Shown here piece by piece: positions 24,994 through 32,645 of a stretch of DNA of 33,551 bases. Both the position numbers and the translations under genes were made by a program. The stretch comes from Paracoccaceae bacterium (lineage in GTDB: Bacteria; Pseudomonadota; Alphaproteobacteria; Rhodobacterales; Rhodobacteraceae), in the NCBI GenBank assembly GCA_020630695.1, contig JAHDIS010000050.1, positions 1-33,551 of the forward strand, given 5' to 3'. The notes beneath the pieces were generated by a model. The model ran no database searches and was not told the DNA's origin. It was given only the letters and a program-made list of their open reading frames with translations. Numbering within the stretch: the first letter of the stretch is position 1; the number at the start of each line of letters is the position of its first letter.

Positions 24994-25422
24994 CTAGCAG
25001 CCGTCGCGGCCCAAAACCATCACCCAGATGTTCCCCTGCGCGCGCACCAAACCATAGTCCTTGACGTCTTCGCGCAGCATATTGGCACGATGGCCCGGCG
25101 AATTGGCCCAAGCACCCATGACTTCGGCGAGGTTGCCTTGCCCCTGCGCGATGTTCTCAGCGATCAAACAATAGCCGTATCCGGCACGCCGCGCGCGATC
25201 GCCAACCGCGCTGCCATCGCTGCCCGTATGCCCGAAGAAACCGTTGTCCAGCATGTCCAGAGCATGCGCCATCGCGGCAGATTCGAGCCGCGGTGACGGC
25301 GTAACCGGATCAAGCCCCTGCTCTGCGCGCAAACCGTTCAGCATCTGGCGAACTTGCTGCGCCTGCGCCTCAGCCCCACTGAGGCCGAGAATGATCAATG
25401 CAAAAAGGGCTGCGCGCAGCAT
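24994..25422 (-). CDS. Secreted CAP/SCP-domain protein
   Basis: A small protein of the CAP superfamily (SCP/PR-1 fold), probably exported. It has 142 residues from ATG 25422, with GGAG 8 bases upstream; a TTG seven codons earlier is weaker. The signal peptide is visible (about 1-20: MLRAALFALIILGLSGAEAQ). The fold motifs are LNGLRAEQGLDPVTPSPRLE (about 27-46), MAHALDMLDNGFFGHTGSDG with the conserved His in FFGHTG, ENIAQGQGNLAEVMGAWANS, PGHRANMLREDVKDYG and NIWVMVLGR at the end. The His/Glu/His cavity residues of the family are kept. Bacterial members include YkwD-like proteins of unknown function. It is wedged between two minus/plus-strand purine deaminase genes; nothing ties it functionally to them. 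Confidence 0.9.
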   Translation of the reverse strand: MLRAALFALIILGLSGAEAQAQQVRQMLNGLRAEQGLDPVTPSPRLESAAMAHALDMLDNGFFGHTGSDGSAVGDRARRAGYGYCLIAENIAQGQGNLAEVMGAWANSPGHRANMLREDVKDYGLVRAQGNIWVMVLGRDGC

Positions 25423-25439
25423 GGAAACACTCCGTGACG

Positions 25440-26786
25440 TCAAAGGCTTTCAGACAATTTCTTGGCTAGCTGATTCTGCCTAACAATGGCTTGTGGCAAA
25501 TCGATTGTCACCACCTCACCGTTGCTGACAACGCTGCGGCCTTCAACCAGCAGATGTTTGACCCGCGTCGGCCCAGCAAGGAGCAAAGCCGCAGGATCCC
25601 AACTGCCTGCGCTTTCGATTCCGTTGATGTCCCAGACGGCAATATCCGCCCGTTTGCCCACCGCGATCTGACCGCAATCCTCTCGGCCCAGCGTCTGCGC
25701 GCCGCCGCGTGTTGCAATCCACAGCGCCTCGCGCGCGCTCATGGCATCTGCACCATAGGCAACCCGCTGTAACAGCATAGACTGACGCGCCTCAAGCACG
25801 AGGTTTCCAGCATCATTGCTGGCCGAACCGTCAACACCCAGCCCAACTTTGACCCCGGCGTCGCGCATTGCACGCACAGGTGCAATGCCACTGCCCAACC
25901 GACAGTTCGAACAGGGGCAATGGGCAACGCCTGTGCGCGATGCCGCAAACAAGCCGATTTCCTGCGCATCGAGTTTGACGCAATGGGCGTGCCAGACATC
26001 CGGGCCGGTCCACCCCAGTTCTTCGGCATATTGTCCCGGCCTGCACCCGAACTTCGCCTCACTGTAGGCGATGTCTTCGTCATTTTCCGCAAGATGCGTG
26101 TGCAACATCACGCCCTTGTCCCGCGCCAAAAGCGCCGCGTCGCGCATCAACTCACGACTGACGGAAAACGGGGAACAAGGCGCGACACCAACTCGAACCA
26201 TGGCCCCTTCGGATGAGTCATGAAACGCGTCGATGACCCGAATGCAGTCTTTTAGGATCGCGGCCTCATCCTCGACCAGCCTGTCGGGCGGCAATCCACC
26301 ATCTGATTCCCCGATGCTCATGGAGCCTCGGGTTGGGTGAAACCGAATCCCCAAAGTGCGCGCGGCCTCAATTGTGTCGTCGAGACGAGCCCCGTTGGGG
26401 TATAGATACAGGTGATCCGAAGACAGTGAACAGCCGGACAAGGCAAGCTCGGCCAGTCCGATCTGCGCCGAGACAAACATCTCTTCGGGTCCGAATCTGG
26501 ACCAGATCGGATAGAGCGTCTGCAGCCAACCAAAGAGCAAGGCATCCTGTCCCCCCGGCACTGCACGGGTCAGGGTCTGATAAAGATGGTGATGAGTGTT
26601 GACCAAACCGGGCGTGACCACGCAGCCGTTTGCCTCGATGATCCGGCCGTTTCCGGTCAATCCAAAACCGATTTCGGCAATAATGCCGTTGCGGATCAAA
26701 ATATCTGCGCCGTTCAGCTCGCGGCTATTGTCATCCATGGTCAGGACGTAGCTGGCGCCCCGGATCAATGTTTCTGACTGGTTCAT
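25440..26786 (-). CDS. Amidohydrolase, 8-oxoguanine deaminase-like
   Basis: A 448-residue zinc amidohydrolase of the ATZ/TRZ (8-oxoguanine deaminase / hydroxydechloroatrazine ethylaminohydrolase) group. The likely reaction is 8-oxoguanine to urate and ammonia, in the cytosol. It opens MNQSETLIRGASYVLTMDDN. Zinc-site residues lie in VTPGLVNTHHHLYQTLTRAV (about 57-76), HTHLAENDEDI (about 228-238) and HAHCVKL. CPCSNCRLGSGIAPVRAMR and LGVDGSASND (catalytic Asp) follow. The 'CPCSNCRLGSG' motif separates it from the guanine deaminase group at 23659, so the two enzymes are not duplicates. It ends 18 bases from the start of the CAP gene on the same strand, which may therefore be co-transcribed. Substrate is by family likeness only; triazine-type substrates cannot be excluded. 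Confidence 0.85.
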   Translation of the reverse strand: MNQSETLIRGASYVLTMDDNSRELNGADILIRNGIIAEIGFGLTGNGRIIEANGCVVTPGLVNTHHHLYQTLTRAVPGGQDALLFGWLQTLYPIWSRFGPEEMFVSAQIGLAELALSGCSLSSDHLYLYPNGARLDDTIEAARTLGIRFHPTRGSMSIGESDGGLPPDRLVEDEAAILKDCIRVIDAFHDSSEGAMVRVGVAPCSPFSVSRELMRDAALLARDKGVMLHTHLAENDEDIAYSEAKFGCRPGQYAEELGWTGPDVWHAHCVKLDAQEIGLFAASRTGVAHCPCSNCRLGSGIAPVRAMRDAGVKVGLGVDGSASNDAGNLVLEARQSMLLQRVAYGADAMSAREALWIATRGGAQTLGREDCGQIAVGKRADIAVWDINGIESAGSWDPAALLLAGPTRVKHLLVEGRSVVSNGEVVTIDLPQAIVRQNQLAKKLSESL

Positions 26787-26870
26787 TTGAAGCCTCCTAC
26801 ACCCCCTTTTCGGTGCAAGATCGTTCTGCCGCGCCAGAAAAGGGAAGGACGCACGACAGAACGGAGCGGG

Positions 26871-27677
26871 CTATCGGCCCGCGTTCAACCGCTCCAATGC
26901 CGCCGCATGCAAGGCGCTGTTTGCCGCTGCAACCACGCGACCGCCGTCATGTACGGGGTTGCCTTCCCAATCTGTCACAATGCCTCCGGCTGCCTTGATC
27001 ACCGCAATTGGGGCCTGAATATCATAGGCGTTCAACCCTGCCTCGATCACCAGATCGATCTGACCGGCGGCCAGCAGCGCATAGGCATAGCAATCCATGC
27101 CATAGCGTACCAGCTTGCAATCCTGCGCAACCCGTTCAAATCCCACCCGTTCCTGCGGCGTGCCGATCTCAGGAAAAGTCGTGAACAGAATGGCGTCTTC
27201 CAGGCCCTTGGTTGTTCGGGTTACCAGAGTAGCGCCACCGTGTGGTCCGGCCCAGTCTGCCTGGCCCAGCCCGCCGATAAAGCGTTCTGAAACATAGGGT
27301 TGGTCGATAATACCGAAAATAGGGCCTGACGCATCCGAAAGAGCAATCAGCACACCCCAGGTCGGCGTTCCCGCCAAAAACCCGCGCGTGCCGTCAATCG
27401 GGTCCAACACCCATGTCAGACCGGTGCTGCCTTCTTGCTGGCCGTATTCTTCACCGAAAATTCCGTCATCCGGGCGGAGTTCCGCCAACACATCCCGCAT
27501 CGCTCTCTCGGCTGCCTTGTCTGCAACCGTCACGGGATCAAACCCATCACTGAGCTTGTTTTCCACGCCAAGACCAGTGGCCCGAAAATACGGAAGAATG
27601 GCCGCCCGCGCTGCGTCGGCCATTGCGTTTGCAACCTCAATGAGTTCAGAGGCTGACTGTTGATGCTCTTTTGTCAT
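26871..27677 (-). CDS. hisN: Histidinol-phosphatase, inositol monophosphatase family
   Basis: A Mg2+-dependent phosphatase of 268 residues, probably hydrolysing histidinol phosphate in histidine synthesis. The start is ATG 27677 with CGGAGTG upstream; a TTG 8 codons earlier is rejected. Metal/catalytic residues are Glu76/Glu77 in FGEEYGQQ, the Asp-Pro-Ile-Asp pair in VLDPIDGTRGFLAG (about 90-103), and Asp219 in LNAYDIQAPIAVIKAAGG. The YDIQA form is typical of HisN rather than inositol or CysQ types. FEERVAQDCK-like and YGMDCYAYALLAAGQIDLV segments also fit. The stop codon sits in a GCGGGC/GCCCGC hairpin (26866-26882) that could help end transcription, though without a T-run. The neighbours are not histidine genes. 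Confidence 0.87.
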   Translation of the reverse strand: MTKEHQQSASELIEVANAMADAARAAILPYFRATGLGVENKLSDGFDPVTVADKAAERAMRDVLAELRPDDGIFGEEYGQQEGSTGLTWVLDPIDGTRGFLAGTPTWGVLIALSDASGPIFGIIDQPYVSERFIGGLGQADWAGPHGGATLVTRTTKGLEDAILFTTFPEIGTPQERVGFERVAQDCKLVRYGMDCYAYALLAAGQIDLVIEAGLNAYDIQAPIAVIKAAGGIVTDWEGNPVHDGGRVVAAANSALHAAALERLNAGR

Positions 27678-27726
27678 CGTCACTCCGGGATAGACCAGCA
27701 AGGCCTACCCCGTCGCGCGCGTCGGC

Positions 27727-28098
27727 TCAAGCGACGTCGGACAAAACACGCGCCAGCTCGAACAAACGGCGGCGCTGGTTTTCCGGAATTGCATAGTAAG
27801 AGCGGACGAGATCCAGCGCTTCCTTGTCACCAAGGATGTCTGCCGGAACGTTGTCAGGCTTTTCTTCAGCCTCAACACCGTTTTCCAGCCCCTCGAAGAA
27901 AAAGCTGACCGGAACATCAAGCGCATCGGCGATATCCCAAAGGCGGGACGCACTGACGCGGTTGGCACCGGTCTCGTACTTCTGGATTTGCTGGAATTTG
28001 ATACCCACTTTTTCAGCCAGCTGTTGCTGGGTCATACCGACCAGCCAGCGACGGTGGCGAACTCGCTTACCAACATGAACATCGACCGGATGTGCCAT
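27727..28098 (-). CDS. XRE-family helix-turn-helix regulator, PhrR/PraR-like
   Basis: A 123-residue DNA-binding regulator. ATG 28098 is preceded by AGGAAA. The helix-turn-helix (about 10-65: VGKRVRHRRWLVGMTQQQLA, then VGIKFQQIQKYETGANRVSA) closely resembles the short rhizobial PhrR/PraR regulators, which respond to acid or stress and quorum state. FFFEGLENG at about 75-83 and the C-terminal PENQRRRLFELARVL are also family-like. It probably acts as a dimer. It is transcribed toward hisN with a 49-base gap, so co-transcription is possible. It faces the quinone oxidoreductase at 28386 across a 287-base gap, which is a plausible target region. Target genes are unknown. Confidence 0.87.
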   Translation of the reverse strand: MAHPVDVHVGKRVRHRRWLVGMTQQQLAEKVGIKFQQIQKYETGANRVSASRLWDIADALDVPVSFFFEGLENGVEAEEKPDNVPADILGDKEALDLVRSYYAIPENQRRRLFELARVLSDVA

Positions 28099-28200
28099 TA
28101 TTCGTTTCCTATTTCTCGTTTCAACCGGACGGTCCAAAAAATGGCCCGGACTGAGGTTTCAGTCGACACCAGAATGCGCCGAAAGATTGAGTATGGCTAC

Positions 28201-28229
28201 ATCATAATTGTATTCAAAATCAAGCATAA
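28201..28229 (-). promoter_or_regulatory. Candidate promoter of the XRE gene
   Basis: Read on the minus strand, TTATGC (28229-28224) and TATGAT (28206-28201) are 17 bases apart, in an AT-rich stretch. The -10 is good and the -35 is poor. The resulting leader would be about 95 bases. Confidence 0.25.
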
Positions 28230-28385
28230 CGGACAGTCGATCGTTGTGAAATAAAATACCATTCTCCACAAAGTTGAATTACGCTGCACACTGTCGCGCT
28301 TTTGAAAACGGTCTTTCCGACACCGCCACATGTTTGACACAAGTGTCCGCATCAGGCCAGATACCCAAACACTTCGGAGCCGAAC

Positions 28386-29351
28386 ATGCGCGCCTTTTTT
28401 CTCGAATCACACGAACGACCACCATCGCTGCGCGACATTCCCGCACCAGAACCCGGATCAGGCGAAATTCGCGTCAGAATCGCGGCTTGCGGCCTCAATT
28501 TCGCTGATCTGCTGATGCTGAATGGCAGCTATCAGGACACACCTGCCCTGCCCTTTGTCATGGGTATGGAAGTGGCTGGCACAATCGACGCAGTCGGCGA
28601 TGGCGTGTCCAGCTTTGCCCCCGGAGATCGCGTCGCGGTCTTTGGCGGTCAGGGCGGGCTCGCCGAATTTGGCTGTTTCGAAGCGGCCCGTGCGGTCAAA
28701 ATCCCTGATGCCATGAGCTGGGAAGATGCCGCAGCCTTCCAGATCGCCTACGGCACCTCCCATCTCGCGCTGGATTATCGGGCGCGTCTGGGTGCTGGCG
28801 AAACCCTTTTGGTGCTCGGCGCTGCCGGCGGCGTCGGATTGACGGCGGTTGAAATCGGGAAACTCATGGGCGCCCGCGTTGTGGCCTGCGCACGTGGCGC
28901 GGATAAACTTGACGTGGCGCGCCAGGCAGGGGCCGATCACTTGATCGACGCTGCCAGCCAAGACATTCGCGAAGAGATGAAAGCACTGGGCGGCGCCGAT
29001 GTCGTCTACGACCCGGTCGGGGGCGATCAGTTCAAAGCCGCTTTCCGGTCATGCCGGCCCGAAGCCCGCATTCTGACAATTGGCTTCGCCTCAGGCGAAG
29101 TGCCGCAAATCAAGGCCAATCATCTTCTGGTCAAGAACCTCTCCGTTCTCGGCCTCTACTGGGGCGGTTATCTGGCATTCAAACCTGCCGCCCTGACCGG
29201 ATCGCTCCAAACGCTTCTGGGCTGGTACGGCGAAGGCCGGCTCAAACCCCACGTCAGCCACGTTTTGCCGCTTGAGCAAACTGCCGAAGGCATGGAGTTG
29301 CTGCGCAGCCGCAAATCAACCGGCAAGGTTGTCATCCGGATCGCAGACTGA
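28386..29351 (+). CDS. NADPH:quinone oxidoreductase (zinc-independent MDR family)
   Basis: A cytosolic medium-chain reductase, 321 residues, using NADPH to reduce quinones or enones. The ATG at 28386 begins MRAFFLESHERPPSLRDIPA. The GroES-like domain (about 5-120) has CGLNFADLLMLNGSYQDTPA and PFVMGMEVAGTIDAVGDGVS, and lacks the structural-zinc Cys cluster. The nucleotide domain has GETLLVLGAAGGVGLTAVEI (about 138-157) with the NADP motif AAGGVG, followed by CARGADKLDVARQAGADHLI. DVVYDPVGGDQFKAAFRSC and a C-terminal LPLEQTAEGMELLRSRKSTG-KVVI complete the pattern of the QOR family. Divergent from the XRE gene. A 287-base upstream region holds the promoters. The ribosome site before it is weak. 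Confidence 0.92.
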   Translation: MRAFFLESHERPPSLRDIPAPEPGSGEIRVRIAACGLNFADLLMLNGSYQDTPALPFVMGMEVAGTIDAVGDGVSSFAPGDRVAVFGGQGGLAEFGCFEAARAVKIPDAMSWEDAAAFQIAYGTSHLALDYRARLGAGETLLVLGAAGGVGLTAVEIGKLMGARVVACARGADKLDVARQAGADHLIDAASQDIREEMKALGGADVVYDPVGGDQFKAAFRSCRPEARILTIGFASGEVPQIKANHLLVKNLSVLGLYWGGYLAFKPAALTGSLQTLLGWYGEGRLKPHVSHVLPLEQTAEGMELLRSRKSTGKVVIRIAD

Positions 29352-29377
29352 CCGCGCCCGGACAAATGACGGGATGG

Positions 29378-29428
29378 TGGGCGGGGCGACGTGGCCAGCG
29401 GCCACAAGCAGCGTCTCCATCCCGCCCA
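29378..29428. terminator. Two-tier hairpin between convergent genes
   Basis: An outer stem TGGGCGGG (29378-29385) / CCCGCCCA (29421-29428) encloses an inner perfect stem GTGGCC-AGC-GGCCAC (29391-29405). It lies 26 bases after the quinone oxidoreductase stop and 5 bases from the end of the interrupted dehydrogenase. It may end both transcripts. There is no T-run, so it could be Rho-assisted or only a repeat. Confidence 0.4.
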
Positions 29429-29433
29429 TTCCA

Positions 29434-30423
29434 CTAACCTGCGCGCTCAGCCGCCCAAACCATATCGATCATCGCCTGCGTGCCGCGTGAAAATTCCAGT
29501 GGACAGGGATAGTCAGAGCCCATCAGCACTCACCTGTTGAAGGCTGAAACCTGCTCGACGTAGTGACTGACCGCCGGGAAGCGGATCGTACTGACCTCAG
29601 GCTCGCCCGAGGCCGTCTTGCGGTGCAACTCGATCTCGGCCTGCCCGTAGACCTGTGGGTTAAACGGAGCTGTCAGGCGCATGACGCCATCTTCACCATG
29701 AAACGTCATGTCCTGCCATTGTGCCATCCGCATCGACACCACGCCGGTATAATGGAACGACGGGAAATCGGCGGTGATGTGCGACCAGACATCAACCCCG
29801 TTCTCACGGTTGATCCGCGCCGACAAAATGCGTTCTGGCTCTTCGCCCGTCACGAACCGCGCGGCACCGTAGATATAGACACCGATATCGGGGATTGCGC
29901 CGCCGCCCGTGTCCGGCTTGTTCCGAATGTTCCCCACATCGGCCCGGTTGTCATAGGAAAAGGCCCCGGAGACACGGATCAGGCGTCCGATCGCACCGTC
30001 TTCGAAAAGCGCCTTGGCTTTTTGCCACTGCGGGTGATGAACAATCATATAGGCCTCTGCGGCCAGCAGTCCGGTCCGGTTCCGCGCCTCGATAACCGCA
30101 TCGAATTCATCGGCTTTCATTGCCAGCGGTTTTTCCACCAGAACATGTTTGCCCGCATCCAGCGCTTTCAGAGCCCATTCCACATGAAGATGGTTGGGCA
30201 GCGGGATATAGACCGCGTCGATCTCGGGATCTGCCAACAAAGCCTCATAGCTGTCAAAGACCTGCAAGCCCGGTGCGAGCGCTGCAAACGGCGCAGCCTT
30301 TTCGGCCGAACTGGTTGCCAGACCCACCAACCGCCCACGCTTCGCCAGATGAATGGCTGGTCCCATATGCTCGCGCGCAAAGTTCGCGGCCCCAAGAATG
30401 CCCCAACGTACATGATCGGTCAT
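29434..30423 (-). pseudogene. Gfo/Idh/MocA-family dehydrogenase, interrupted by an in-frame TGA
   Basis: An NAD(P)-dependent sugar or polyol dehydrogenase. The N-terminal Rossmann region (about 5-120) has VRWGILGAANFAREHM, and the catalytic motif EKPL at 97-100 is intact. The C-terminal sheet region shows DVGNIRNKPDTGGGAIPDIG. After 297 residues the frame meets TGA (29532-29530), directly after residues AFNR. The same frame continues for 31 more codons to TAG (29436-29434) and still reads as family sequence (VLMGSDYPCPLEFSRGTQAM, then DMVWAAERAG). The intact protein would be 329 residues, the family norm. The TGA is therefore a nonsense change or sequencing error rather than the natural end. 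With the stop, the last helix is lost; the truncated product might still fold partly. No ribosome restart site lies after it. Confidence 0.85.
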
Positions 30424-30948
30424 GATATCCCTCCCTCATTTGCGCTGACTTTAGGCAATGTTGGGGTGGAGAGGCAAAGACATCCAGAGGAAACCTATTT
30501 GGAACCCCAAAATACCGCCGAGAACACCAAGCTCCTCACACTCTCATATGTCTGCTGTGCGGGAAGAAGCTGACGTTAAAGCAAATTTAACCAATGGCCG
30601 CTTTTTCAGGTTGCTGATGAAGCGGAAAGCAGCATGGGCGGAAAGCGGACGTTTGCTGCCTGTGCAAATGATTTCAAGCTATTGGCCAAATGCGGACTTT
30701 CAAAAAGCGCGGCCAATCATGTCTTTGAAGAGCTGGTAGGAGCGGTTCAGCCGCTCAAACCGCACTTCAATTCCTCAGAATAATATCTCTTCTGTCAGGA
30801 TCACATCCTAGTTTATTTGGCTGAATTTGATGACATCCAGGACGAAGGCGGCATATTCATTGTTCCGTCCGAGCGTATGAATTCGCCGTCATGTCCTGAG
30901 GTGTGTTCTGGAGCAAACCGTTCGGGGACTCATGCAACGCTGGTCTTG
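30424..30948. other. Gene-poor 525-base region with degenerate repeat units
   Basis: No coding frame here has a ribosome site and protein-like composition. The sequence is more AT-rich than its neighbours. Related pieces AAGCTGACGTTAAAGC (30568-30583), AAGCGGACGTTTGCTGC (30643-30659) and AATGCGGACTTTCAAA (30689-30704) look like diverged copies of one unit. A small perfect stem GAGCGG/CCGCTC lies at 30740-30756. On the minus strand near 30885-30815 a frame of about 25 codons reads like a protein tail, perhaps a gene remnant. The dehydrogenase promoter should be at its left end. Confidence 0.45.
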
Positions 30949-32334
30949 CTAAGCCGCGGACCGATTTACCGCCTTTTGCATCCAGCTGGTTGCATAAGAT
31001 CGAAGGGCCGCAATCGTGCCGGCGCCTGTCGGTGCCTGGACGTCGATTGTCGAAAGCGATGGCGTTGTCCCGCTTGCGAGCAGGGCAGCGCCCATGCTGG
31101 TGCCGGTCGTTCCGGAGGCTCGGAAAACCTGAGACCCAGATGCGACGGCCAGCATATCGAGGAAGATGCGATTGCTGGCGAAAGGACCCTCCACGATAAT
31201 CGCGCCGTCATGGCCGACGTTTGTCAGGCATGCGTTCGCAACCATCGCAAGATAAAGCGCGACGGCAGCGCCCCGTCTGCCGGTTCCCACCTCCGGCTCT
31301 TCACCGATCCAGCCCGATTGGTGCCCTTTGAACGGCCCGGTTTCGGCGGCCAGCGCGGGCATCAACATGACCCCCTCAGCCAAAACCGCATCAAGGTCTT
31401 CGGGCGCGGGCTCAGGGTAGGATCCGCCCGAAGCAATGTCGTGTTCTCGCCCTCCCATGAAGCGCGCAGAGGGTGCGGGGTCGCCCAAAGCCGTCACGTT
31501 GATGAGCGTATCAAGATCGGGATCAAGCGCTTTGGCCGCGCCCCCAACGGACATGACAATCACCCAAGTGCCGGTCGATATGACGCTGAAGGGTGGGTCT
31601 TGCGCCAACACATACGGCAGCAGCGACGCATTGGAATCGTGAATGCCACAGTAGACAGGGGTGTCCAGCGGCAATCCTGTTTGCTGCGCAACCTCTGGCA
31701 AGATCACACCCAGAACGTCCGTCGGTTTGCAAACGGGGGCGAGTTTGTCAGCGATGCCCAGCCTGTCGATCAGTGAGGAAAACGTAGCTGCCCGCGGGTT
31801 CCAGAGATCGGTGTGACACCCCAGCGATGTCACATCCATGGCAGTTCGACCAGTCAGCTTTGCGCCCCAGAACTGCGGATATGTGACGATCCGATGGGTT
31901 CTGGATTTCAACTTAGGATCAACCTGAAATTGCCAGAACAACTGCGCGCCGATGTTCAGCCCACCGGCAAGGCGCGGGGATCCGGTTTCCTCGAATGGCG
32001 GTCGGATGGCGTTGTAGGCGTCATCCATCTCGTCGGGTCCGGCGAATTCATAATCCAGGATCGGCGCTGCGAGCTCTCCCTTGGTGTCGAGCAGGGCCGC
32101 ACAGGCCCCATGGGTTGTCACCGATATCGCGTCGATGCCATGGATGGCGTGAAGGTCCCTCAACCCGTTCAGAAGGAATGCCCAATGGCCATCCACGTCA
32201 AAATGCGGCCAGGGGGGCGCGGACAAGACGGTATTGGGGCGGGTGATAACCGCAATCTCGGACAGGCTTTGCCGATCAACAAGAACCAGTTTGGCGTTGG
32301 TTTTCCCGATGTCTATAACAGCGATATGCATCAT
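30949..32334 (-). CDS. rhaK: FGGY-family sugar kinase, probable L-rhamnulose kinase
   Basis: Phosphorylates a ketose with ATP, most likely L-rhamnulose in the rhizobial-type rhamnose pathway. It has 461 residues. The ATPase fold (two halves) is visible: [20 protein letters not shown] (1-20) is the phosphate-1 region, [15 protein letters not shown] with STGTWVIVM the middle, and the C-terminal [15 protein letters not shown] the adenosine loop. [20 protein letters not shown] and [20 protein letters not shown] also fit the FGGY pattern. Its ATG overlaps the mutarotase stop (ATGA), so the two are coupled. The gene order permease-mutarotase-kinase matches rhaQ-rhaU-rhaK of Rhizobium, which is the main reason for choosing rhamnose over other sugars. 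Other FGGY substrates remain possible. Confidence 0.85.
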   Translation of the reverse strand: MMHIAVIDIGKTNAKLVLVDRQSLSEIAVITRPNTVLSAPPWPHFDVDGHWAFLLNGLRDLHAIHGIDAISVTTHGACAALLDTKGELAAPILDYEFAGPDEMDDAYNAIRPPFEETGSPRLAGGLNIGAQLFWQFQVDPKLKSRTHRIVTYPQFWGAKLTGRTAMDVTSLGCHTDLWNPRAATFSSLIDRLGIADKLAPVCKPTDVLGVILPEVAQQTGLPLDTPVYCGIHDSNASLLPYVLAQDPPFSVISTGTWVIVMSVGGAAKALDPDLDTLINVTALGDPAPSARFMGGREHDIASGGSYPEPAPEDLDAVLAEGVMLMPALAAETGPFKGHQSGWIGEEPEVGTGRRGAAVALYLAMVANACLTNVGHDGAIIVEGPFASNRIFLDMLAVASGSQVFRASGTTGTSMGAALLASGTTPSLSTIDVQAPTGAGTIAALRSYATSWMQKAVNRSAA

Positions 32335-32645
32335 GGCATGTGAAAGACGGATTCTAGGGGCGTGGAAACCGGTTCATTATTGGGGTGGGTTTGCATGATG
32401 TCCGCCATATAAGCCCACCATCTCTGCATGACCGGGTGATTTGGAAGGTCATCCATGGCGTGGCCCGCGTCCCGCTTCAGAACACCAAACAAGATGTTCG
32501 TGCTCGAATCCAGATGGATGGAATAATCCGATATTCCGGCGTCTTTGAGAAGGTCCACCAGTTCAGGCCAGATCTCGTCATGGCGCTTGATGTATTCCGC
32601 ACGGCAGCCAGCGTTGAGTTGCATTTTGAAGGCGAATGTCTGCAT
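32331..32645 (-). CDS. rhaM: L-rhamnose mutarotase
   Basis: Interconverts alpha- and beta-L-rhamnopyranose so the pathway gets the right anomer; called rhaU in rhizobia. It has 104 residues from the ATG at 32645, exactly the length of E. coli RhaM, and a longer open frame to 32669 is rejected. Active-site residues are in the expected places: Tyr18 and His22 in [13 protein letters not shown], and Trp76/Trp77 in [11 protein letters not shown]. Near the end [16 protein letters not shown] matches the family C-terminus. It overlaps the permease stop upstream (ATGA) and the kinase start downstream (ATGA), so three genes are translationally chained. Confidence 0.95.
   Translation of the reverse strand: MQTFAFKMQLNAGCRAEYIKRHDEIWPELVDLLKDAGISDYSIHLDSSTNILFGVLKRDAGHAMDDLPNHPVMQRWWAYMADIMQTHPNNEPVSTPLESVFHMP

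Noticed and set aside
29530-29532. TGA as a selenocysteine or programmed readthrough codon
   Set aside because: No selenocysteine hairpin was recognised after it, this family has no known selenoproteins, and the residue is not in the catalytic site.
30458-30739. 93-residue open frame upstream of the dehydrogenase
   Set aside because: No ribosome site; composition follows the repeat units, so it looks like a by-product of the repeats.
30817-31776. 319-residue open frame on the plus strand
   Set aside because: Antisense shadow of the sugar kinase, which has clear FGGY motifs; no protein-like pattern or ribosome site.
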